10,396 nucleotides of DNA from NCBI GenBank assembly GCA_020047875.1, contig JAIFNE010000071.1, positions 1-10,396 on the forward strand, in the 5' to 3' direction. The translations under genes were made by a program, and so were the position numbers. The notes under the pieces were generated by a model. That model saw only the letters and a list, made by a program, of their open reading frames with translations, did no database searches and was not told where the DNA came from. Below, piece by piece: positions 1-4,872 of this stretch; position 1 is the stretch's first letter, and each line of letters starts with the position of its first letter. The stretch is from Hydrogenophaga sp. (GTDB lineage Bacteria; Pseudomonadota; Gammaproteobacteria; Burkholderiales; Burkholderiaceae_C).

Positions 1-2
1 CC

Positions 3-80
3 ATGAGCATCGTGTGGCTGCTGCAGACGCCGTTGCCGATGCGGCTGTTCCGAGAATTCAGTGTGCTTCGCGGGGTGTAG
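3..80 (+). CDS. possible 3' end of an upstream gene (partial, weak)
   Basis: A reading frame enters from the left edge and stops with TAG at 78-80. Its last 26 codons would read MSIVWLLQTPLPMRLFREF and then SVLRGV. The mix of hydrophobic and charged residues is plausible for a protein C-terminus, but frame 2 is also open (to 94), so a coding assignment is weak. I do not recognise a family. If real, this gene ends about 110 bases before the first regulatory site of the guanidine operon and is probably unrelated to it. Confidence 0.2.
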   Translation: MSIVWLLQTPLPMRLFREFSVLRGV

Positions 81-146
81 CGTGCGGCTGTTAGCCAGTC
101 TGGCCTCGTCCGGAAGTAGACCCAGCTGGCGATCTGGATCTGCTTG

Positions 147-159
147 GGCACGCTGTGCC
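147..159. repeat. short perfect inverted repeat
   Basis: GGCAC-GCT-GTGCC is a perfect 5-bp dyad with a 3-base centre. It lies between the possible upstream gene and the NtrC site. No T-run follows, so it is not a convincing intrinsic terminator. The 3-base centre does not fit NtrC half-site spacing either. It could be an operator for another regulator or chance. Confidence 0.3.
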
Positions 160-191
160 GTATCGGCGAGCTGCTGATGAAGCGCTCATCG

Positions 192-208
192 TGCACCGTA
201 TTGGGGCA
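192..208. promoter_or_regulatory. NtrC-type enhancer site, strong
   Basis: TGCACC-GTATT-GGGGCA matches the NtrC dyad TGCACC-N5-GGTGCA at 11 of 12 half-site bases. Its centre (base 200) is about 125 bp upstream of the predicted start site near 325, a normal position for a sigma-54 enhancer. A partner site centred 62 bp downstream, about six helical turns away, would lie on the same face of the DNA. Phosphorylated NtrC binding here would tie the operon to nitrogen limitation. The match is seen in the sequence; occupancy is inferred. Confidence 0.65.
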
Positions 209-253
209 GGCATGGAATGGAATCGCACACGGAGAGTCGCAGCGGCTCGAATT

Positions 254-270
254 CGCACCAAATCTAAGCA
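254..270. promoter_or_regulatory. second NtrC-like site, one strong half
   Basis: CGCACC-AAATC-TAAGCA keeps five of six bases of the left NtrC half-site but only three of six of the right one (GCA). It sits about 63 bp upstream of the predicted start. NtrC enhancers often pair a strong and a weak site that are filled cooperatively, and the phase with the 192-208 site fits this. Alone it would not be persuasive. Confidence 0.4.
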
Positions 271-297
271 CGCGGTGAGGCCGGATGGAGGTTCGCC

Positions 298-314
298 CTG
301 GCACGCCTATTGCA
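298..314 (+). promoter_or_regulatory. sigma-54 (RpoN) promoter, -24/-12
   Basis: CTGGCACG-CCTA-TTGCA is a full match to the sigma-54 core YTGGCACG-N4-TTGCW. GG at 300-301 is the -25/-24 element and GC at 312-313 the -13/-12 element. This predicts transcription from about base 325, leaving roughly 50 bases before the guanidine-I aptamer and about 197 bases of leader before the first start codon. With the NtrC dyads at about -125 and -63 it forms a complete nitrogen-regulated promoter. I saw no convincing -35/-10 sigma-70 promoter between here and the first gene. Confidence 0.85.
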
Positions 315-375
315 GTGGATCCATTGGCGGGAATGGTCTGGCATGTGCCGGATTGAAAGTGCCACAAATTCAATG

Positions 376-469
376 GACGGCTAGGGTTCCGGCCTGCACA
401 AGCAGGTGTCTGGTCCGAGAGCTGTCGACCTCCTTCGGGGGTTACACGGCGGGACAAAAGCCCGGGAGA
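376..469 (+). promoter_or_regulatory. guanidine-I riboswitch (ykkC class)
   Basis: Conserved ykkC blocks appear in order: CTAGGGTTCCG (381-391), TGGTCCGAGAG (411-421), ACACGGCGGGACAAAA (444-459) and GCCCGGGAGA (460-469). The fold is consistent. P1 pairs 376-382 with 420-426, with one G-U. Inside it, CCTGC (393-397) pairs with GCAGG (402-406), and CCGG (389-392) with CTGG (410-413). P2 is a hairpin at 427-443 capped by a C(UUCG)G tetraloop. P3 pairs CGGG (450-453) with CCCG (461-464). The class binds guanidinium and usually turns expression on. The aptamer ends about 40 bases before the Shine-Dalgarno AAGGAG (510-515). The hairpin at 475-489 has no strong T-run after it, so control of translation looks likelier than termination. 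Confidence 0.95.
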
Positions 470-521
470 ACCAAGCGCATGTGGTGCGCCGTTTCCGTGT
501 GCCATCTCCAAGGAGTTCTCC

Positions 522-1601
522 ATGATTTCTCGCCGCATCTTTAAACAGGTTTTCGCTGCAGCCGTGTTCTCCGGCCTGGCTGCGTTGAGCAGCACCGCCG
601 TCGCTGCACCCAAAAAAGATTTCAAGGTTTGCTGGACCATCTACGCAGGCTGGATGCCTTGGGACTACGCCAAGTCCAGCGGCATCATGGACAAGTGGGC
701 GAAGAAATACGGTATCAAGGTCGATGTGGTGCAGCTCAACGACTACGTTGAGTCGATCAACCAATACACCGCAGGCTCTTTCGACGGCTGCACCATGACC
801 AACATGGACGCACTGACGATTCCCGCCGCTGGCGGCGTGGACTCAACCGCTCTGATCGTGGGTGACTTCTCCAACGGCAACGACGGCATCGTCATGAAGG
901 GCGAAAACAAGAAGCTTGCCGATCTCAAGGGCAAGCGCATCAACCTGGTCGAACTTTCGGTCTCCCACTATCTGCTGGCCAGGGCACTTGAGAGCGCGAA
1001 GCTCTCGGAAAAAGACGTCAAGGTCGTCAACACCTCAGACGCAGACCTGGTGGCTGCATTCAAGACCCCCAATGTGACGACCGTGGTGACCTGGAACCCT
1101 TTGCTTGCAGAGGTTGCAGCCACCCCAAAAGTCAGCAAGCTGTTCGACTCCGGCATGATCCCGGGAGAAATCATCGACCTGATGGTGGTCAACACCAAAA
1201 CGCTTGCCGACAACCCGGACTTTGGCAAAGCCCTGGTGGGTGCCTGGTACGAAGTGATGACCATCATGAGCAGCAACACGCCGCAGGGTATCGCCGCTCG
1301 CACCCAAATGGCGAAGGCCTCAGGCACCGACCTCAAAGGGTTTGAGGCCCAGCTGGCCGCGACCAAAATGTTCTACACCGCCAAAGACGCTCATGCGTTT
1401 GCCACCAGCAAGGAGCTGCCCGCCACCATGTCCAAGGTGGCGCAATTCAGCTTCAAGCATGGCCTGCTTGGTGAGGGTGCGCGCAGTGCCGAGTCCATCG
1501 GCATGCAGTTTGCCAACACACAAACGGGCAACGCCCGGAACGTGAAGCTGCGCTTTGACCCCTCCTTCATGAAGATGGCCGCAGACGGCCAGATCAAGTA
1601 A
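522..1601 (+). CDS. ABC transporter periplasmic substrate-binding protein (guanidine/urea carboxylase region)
   Basis: Predicted periplasmic binding protein of the NitT/TauT-like group found beside urea/guanidine carboxylase genes (TIGR03427-type), likely delivering guanidine to the importer encoded next. Protein of 359 residues. The N-terminus has a classic Sec signal: basic RRIFK (4-8), a hydrophobic core to about residue 24, and an AVA-A or VAA-P cleavage site near 28-29. There is no lipobox cysteine, so the mature protein should be soluble. The mature start (KDFKVCWTIYAGWMPWDYA, 32-50) is typical of the group. W38, W44, W47 and D88 are candidates for cation-pi or salt-bridge contacts with a guanidinium ion, but this is inference. 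The start is set by AAGGAG at 510-515, six bases upstream, and by the signal peptide. It is the first gene after the guanidine-I riboswitch. The substrate is assigned by context; many databases say urea. Confidence 0.92.
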   Translation: MISRRIFKQVFAAAVFSGLAALSSTAVAAPKKDFKVCWTIYAGWMPWDYAKSSGIMDKWAKKYGIKVDVVQLNDYVESINQYTAGSFDGCTMTNMDALTIPAAGGVDSTALIVGDFSNGNDGIVMKGENKKLADLKGKRINLVELSVSHYLLARALESAKLSEKDVKVVNTSDADLVAAFKTPNVTTVVTWNPLLAEVAATPKVSKLFDSGMIPGEIIDLMVVNTKTLADNPDFGKALVGAWYEVMTIMSSNTPQGIAARTQMAKASGTDLKGFEAQLAATKMFYTAKDAHAFATSKELPATMSKVAQFSFKHGLLGEGARSAESIGMQFANTQTGNARNVKLRFDPSFMKMAADGQIK

Positions 1602-1637
1602 GCCTGAGTCCATCGGTTTTTCAACCCAGGGGGCTCC

Positions 1638-2447
1638 ATGCGCCTGATCAACCGCATCCCCAGTTCCGGCCTTCGGGTCGGTCTGATGTTGCTGCCGTTC
1701 CTGTTCGCGCTGATCGTCTATGCGATCGCATCAGACGCCAGGTTGAGCGAAAACCCAGACGACAAGCTGCTACCCAGTTTTGTCCAGATGGGCGAAGCCC
1801 TGCACCGCTATGCGCTGGAAGAAGATGCACGCACGGGACGCTGGCTGTTCTGGGACGATACCTTGGCCAGCCTAAGACGGCTGGGCCTCGGTATGTTGAT
1901 CGCCACCGTGGCAGCGCTCGTGATCGGTATTTGCCTGGGAGCCATTCCGCTGGTGAGCGCCACGCTCTCGCCCGCGGTAGCGGTGATCTCGATGATTCCG
2001 CCCTTGGCCATTCTGCCAATCTTGTTCATCGTTTTTGGTCTGGATGAGCTGTCCAAGGTGATGCTGATCGTGATCGGTATCGCTCCCGTCATGACGCGAG
2101 ACCTGGAGCAACGGGCGCGGGAGATTCCGGTGGAGTGGCTCATCAAGGCGCAAACCCTGGGGGCAAACACCTGGACCCTGATCCTGCGCGTCGTCTTGCC
2201 GCAACTGATGCCCCGTTTGTTGATTGCATTGCGGTTGGCACTGGGTTCTGCCTGGCTGTTTCTGATCGCGGCCGAGGCCATCGCCTCCACCGACGGTCTG
2301 GGCTACCGCATCTTTTTGGTCCGTCGTTACCTGGCGATGGATGTGATCCTGCCCTATGTGGCGTGGATCACGCTGCTGGCCTGGCTCATGGATCAATTGC
2401 TCAAGAAAATCACCAGTGCCCTATTTCCCTGGCACGAAGGGCGTTGA
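1638..2447 (+). CDS. ABC transporter permease (NitT/TauT-type, guanidine uptake)
   Basis: Inner-membrane permease of 269 residues of the binding-protein-dependent family. Hydrophobic segments at about 13-31, 83-101, 111-133, 138-152, 191-213 and 236-254 give five to six membrane spans. The cytoplasmic EAA loop, which docks on the ATPase, spans about 166-188, with the conserved glycine at G175 and the LP at 187-188. Residues 35-80 form a polar stretch after the first span. The start is supported by AGGGGG at 1628-1633, four bases upstream. It follows the binding protein by 36 bases and ends 2 bases before the ATPase start, so the three form one transcriptional and functional unit. Only one permease gene is present, so it probably works as a homodimer. 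The guanidine substrate is inferred from the operon. Confidence 0.92.
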   Translation: MRLINRIPSSGLRVGLMLLPFLFALIVYAIASDARLSENPDDKLLPSFVQMGEALHRYALEEDARTGRWLFWDDTLASLRRLGLGMLIATVAALVIGICLGAIPLVSATLSPAVAVISMIPPLAILPILFIVFGLDELSKVMLIVIGIAPVMTRDLEQRAREIPVEWLIKAQTLGANTWTLILRVVLPQLMPRLLIALRLALGSAWLFLIAAEAIASTDGLGYRIFLVRRYLAMDVILPYVAWITLLAWLMDQLLKKITSALFPWHEGR

Positions 2448-2449
2448 CG

Positions 2450-3241
2450 ATGGCCTTCATCAATGTCAACAACCTCTGGATGACCTACGGCGAACAGGTG
2501 GTGCTCGAACGCATCAACCTGGAAATTCAGGAAGGGCAGTTTTGTACCTTGGTGGGCGCCTCCGGGTGCGGCAAGTCCACCTTCCTGCGCCTGCTGCTGG
2601 GCCAGGAGAAACCGACCAAGGGCAGCATCACGCTGGACGGTCAGCCTCTGGCTGCCGAGCCCGATGCCAGCCGCGGCATCGTATTCCAGAAATACTCGGT
2701 GTTGCCCCATCTGACGGTGCTCGACAACGTGGCGCTGGCTTTGGAACTGCCCAAGAGCCTGTGGCTCGGGCGCCTGTTCGGACAGGCCAAGGCCGACGCG
2801 CGCGAAGAGGCCCGGGTGATGCTCGACAGGGTCGGACTGGGCCCCGCTCTGGCGAAGTATCCGCACCAGCTCTCGGGTGGCATGCAGCAACGTTTGGCAA
2901 TCGCCCAGGCCCTGATGGGAAAGCCCCGGGTGCTGCTGCTTGATGAGCCGTTTGGAGCGCTGGATCCGGGTATCCGCAAAGACATGCACCAGTTGCTGCG
3001 AGAGCTGTGGGCGCAGACCCGTCTGACAGTTTTCATGGTCACGCACGACCTGTCCGAGGGATTTCAGCTGGGGACGCGCTTGCTGGTGTTCGACAAAGTG
3101 CGCATCGACCCCCACGCACCACAAGCCTACGGCGCTTCCATCACCTACGACATTCCGTTGAACCAAGATAAAACTGCCGCGCTGAACGCGGTTCGCAGCC
3201 AGCAAGACTCGGCGAGCCTGCCGCCAGGAACACCCGTATGA
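2450..3241 (+). CDS. ABC transporter ATP-binding protein (NitT/TauT-type)
   Basis: Cytoplasmic ATPase of 263 residues that powers the importer. All nucleotide-binding motifs are intact: Walker A GASGCGKST (36-44), Q-loop Q80, signature LSGGMQQR (141-148), Walker B VLLLDEP (161-167) with catalytic E166, D-loop near 170-173 and H-loop H199. The frame is open further upstream (to 2135), but that extension overlaps the permease gene. ATG at 2450 starts the normal NVNNLWMTYG family N-terminus and has GAAGGG at 2436-2441. After about residue 215 the usual C-terminus is followed by a tail rich in polar residues and proline. The stop overlaps the next start as ATGA (3238-3241), which indicates translational coupling to the DUF1989 gene. 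Confidence 0.94.
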   Translation: MAFINVNNLWMTYGEQVVLERINLEIQEGQFCTLVGASGCGKSTFLRLLLGQEKPTKGSITLDGQPLAAEPDASRGIVFQKYSVLPHLTVLDNVALALELPKSLWLGRLFGQAKADAREEARVMLDRVGLGPALAKYPHQLSGGMQQRLAIAQALMGKPRVLLLDEPFGALDPGIRKDMHQLLRELWAQTRLTVFMVTHDLSEGFQLGTRLLVFDKVRIDPHAPQAYGASITYDIPLNQDKTAALNAVRSQQDSASLPPGTPV

Positions 3242-4071
3242 ACACCTCGCCAGACCTTACCGCACCAGCCACCGACATCCCCAACCCCCCAGTCGATAAA
3301 CCGGTGGACAACCGGAGCTGGTGGACCAGTTTTCCCGCTGACAGCACAGCCGATCTCAAGGCCGAGGAGGTGCTGTGGTCTGAAATGCTGCCAGGTGGCC
3401 ACCATTGGTCCTGGCGCCTGCAACGTGGTCGGGCTCTGCGCTTCGTGGCGCTGGAGCCCAACGTGAACCTCAGCATGGTTCTCTATGCAGCGCATGACAA
3501 GCTTGAGCGCTACAACATGCCCGACTCACTCAAGGCCCAGCACACAGCGCACTACTCGCAAGGGCATGTACTCATGTCCGACATGGGCCGGGCACTTGCC
3601 AGCGTGACCCACGATAGCCTGGACTGGCACGACCCATTGGGCCTGCTGCTGGACAACGCCCGGCTGCAAATGCGCTACGGCGAGCTACGCTACCAGACGC
3701 ACCGCAACGCCATGCTTCGGAGCGGCAAAGACGGCCTGCTCATGGAAATCGGCAAACACGGTCTTGCGGCCCGGGACCTCACCATCGGCGTGAACTGGTT
3801 CTCCAAAGTCAGCGTGGATGCGCAAGGCGGCTTTGTTTACCACCCAGACCACTGTCAGACAGGCCATTGGTTCGAACTGCGATGCGATATGGACGTGTTG
3901 ATCGCGGTTTCGTCCGCTCCGCATCCGCTGGACCCACGCCCCACCTACAGCCCAGGACGCATCGGCGTTCTGGCCCGGGGGGTCGGTGTGGCACCTGCTA
4001 ACGACATATGCCGCCGCTTTCGGCCTGAAAACGCCCGGGCACTGCACAACACCGACATGTTCTACGCCTGA
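3238..4071 (+). CDS. DUF1989 protein, urea amidolyase-associated UAAP1 type; carboxyguanidine deiminase subunit
   Basis: The longer of two adjacent DUF1989 paralogues (277 residues). In Pseudomonas syringae the equivalent pair was shown to form carboxyguanidine deiminase (CgdAB), which turns carboxyguanidine into allophanate plus ammonia. I cannot say from sequence which letter applies here. Family features visible are LPGGHHWSWRLQRG (51-64), ERYNMPDSLKAQHT (90-103), LMSDMGRALASVTHDS (112-127), the H131-D132 pair, GLLMEIGKHGLAARDLTIGVN (about 166-186) and HPLDP (229-233). The first 40 residues are a low-complexity, proline-rich extension. It begins inside the ATPase stop (ATGA) with AGGA at 3226-3229. 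As I recall the family, a cysteine normally follows the HD pair and another precedes PHPLDP. Here those positions are HDPLGLLLDN and SSAPHPLDP, both without cysteine, so this subunit may lack a metal site (see findings). Confidence 0.88.
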   Translation: MNTSPDLTAPATDIPNPPVDKPVDNRSWWTSFPADSTADLKAEEVLWSEMLPGGHHWSWRLQRGRALRFVALEPNVNLSMVLYAAHDKLERYNMPDSLKAQHTAHYSQGHVLMSDMGRALASVTHDSLDWHDPLGLLLDNARLQMRYGELRYQTHRNAMLRSGKDGLLMEIGKHGLAARDLTIGVNWFSKVSVDAQGGFVYHPDHCQTGHWFELRCDMDVLIAVSSAPHPLDPRPTYSPGRIGVLARGVGVAPANDICRRFRPENARALHNTDMFYA

Positions 4072-4085
4072 CCAGGGAGCACACC

Positions 4086-4766
4086 ATGAACCACACTGCC
4101 GCATCTCACGGGGCTGCCGCCATGCGCCTCACCGAAAGCCCGCTCAATCCCGAGCAAGCCACCTGGCGACAAACCCATCCCGCAGGCGAGCCCATTCTCT
4201 TCAAGGTCCAACAGGGGCAAACCCTGCGCATCGTCGACCTGATGGGTAACCAGGCTGCTGACGTGATCTTCTATGCCGCAGACGATCTTGCTGAGCACTA
4301 CAGCGCAACCGACACCATGCTGGCCCAGGGCGGCATCTATCTGACCACCGGCTCACGCCTGATGAGCAACACAGGGCGATCCTTGCTCACCATCGTGGCC
4401 GATACCTGCGGTCGCCACGACACCCTGGGCGGCGCCTGTGCCGCTGAAAGCAACACGGTGCGCTACGCACTGCAAAAGAAGTTCATGCACAACTGCCGCG
4501 ACAACTACCTCATCGCACTGCAGCGCGCCGACATGGGACTGACCAAGCGGGATCTGGTCCCTAACATCAACTTCTTCATGAACGTACCCGTGACGCCTTC
4601 CGGCGAGCTCAAGTTCGACGACGGGGTGTCCGGGGCTGGTAAGTACGTGGAAATGCGTGCGGACACAGACGTCTGGGTACTGATCTCCAACTGCCCTCAG
4701 CTGAACAATCCCTGCAACGCCTACAACCCAACGCCCATCGAGCTGCTGGTCTGGGAACCGGCGTGA
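4086..4766 (+). CDS. DUF1989 protein, urea amidolyase-associated UAAP2 type; carboxyguanidine deiminase subunit
   Basis: Second DUF1989 paralogue, 226 residues, the expected partner of the preceding gene in carboxyguanidine deiminase (carboxyguanidine to allophanate plus ammonia). It is a close match to the family over its whole length: LRIVDLMGNQAADVIFYAA (47-65), a YSATDT segment (72-77), DTCGRHDTLGGACAAESN (106-123), KKFMHNCRDNYL (131-142), KRDLVPNINFFMNVPVTP (154-171), GKYVEMRADTDVWVLISNC (185-203) and PQLNNPCNAYNPTP (204-217). C108, H111, D112, C118 and C203 are the visible candidates for metal or catalytic roles, in contrast to the upstream paralogue. AGGGAG at 4074-4079 lies six bases before ATG 4086. 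An in-frame ATG at 4122 (M13) lacks such a site but begins closer to the conserved region. Only 14 bases separate it from the upstream gene. Confidence 0.92.
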   Translation: MNHTAASHGAAAMRLTESPLNPEQATWRQTHPAGEPILFKVQQGQTLRIVDLMGNQAADVIFYAADDLAEHYSATDTMLAQGGIYLTTGSRLMSNTGRSLLTIVADTCGRHDTLGGACAAESNTVRYALQKKFMHNCRDNYLIALQRADMGLTKRDLVPNINFFMNVPVTPSGELKFDDGVSGAGKYVEMRADTDVWVLISNCPQLNNPCNAYNPTPIELLVWEPA

Positions 4767-4814
4767 TTGGTCTTCGCGCCACGGATCGGCGGCGCTGAAG
4801 GGTTCTTCATCCGA

Positions 4815-4867
4815 AGACGGGACGACCCGTCTGATCGCTTCACCTGGCAGGACGACCTGTCACGGAG
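4815..4867 (+). promoter_or_regulatory. guanidine-II riboswitch (mini-ykkC) ahead of the carboxylase
   Basis: Two hairpins with identical ACGA tetraloops stand in the gap between genes. P1 is GACGGG (4816-4821), ACGA (4822-4825), CCCGTC (4826-4831), six perfect pairs plus A4815-U4832. P2 is TGGCAGG (4845-4851), ACGA (4852-4855), CCTGTCA (4856-4862), seven pairs with one G-U. The linker is about 12 bases. Both loops fit the ACGR rule and both are closed by G-C pairs, as in mini-ykkC RNAs, which bind one guanidinium per loop. The Shine-Dalgarno GGAG (4864-4867) follows P2 by one base, and the carboxylase ATG is at 4873, which points to translational control. CCGT (4827-4830) in P1 could pair with ACGG (4862-4865), and AGGAC (4849-4853) with GUCCU (4867-4871). 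Either would cover part of the ribosome site when the hairpins are unfolded. Confidence 0.88.
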
Positions 4868-4872
4868 TCCTC

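Noticed and set aside
336..357. TGGCATG sequence as a second sigma-54 promoter
   Set aside because: At the required spacing there is no TTGC element (GGATT instead).
475..494. hairpin GCGCA/TGCGC after the guanidine-I aptamer as an intrinsic terminator
   Set aside because: The stem is only five pairs and just three T's follow, so termination is not convincing. It may still be part of the expression platform.
155..544. 129-codon open frame on the + strand
   Set aside because: It runs through the NtrC sites, the sigma-54 promoter and the conserved riboswitch. The translation is Arg/Cys-rich with no recognisable domain, and it overlaps the start of the binding-protein gene.
2135..2449. N-terminal extension of the ATPase
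   Set aside because: It overlaps the permease in another frame. The family N-terminus begins at ATG 2450.
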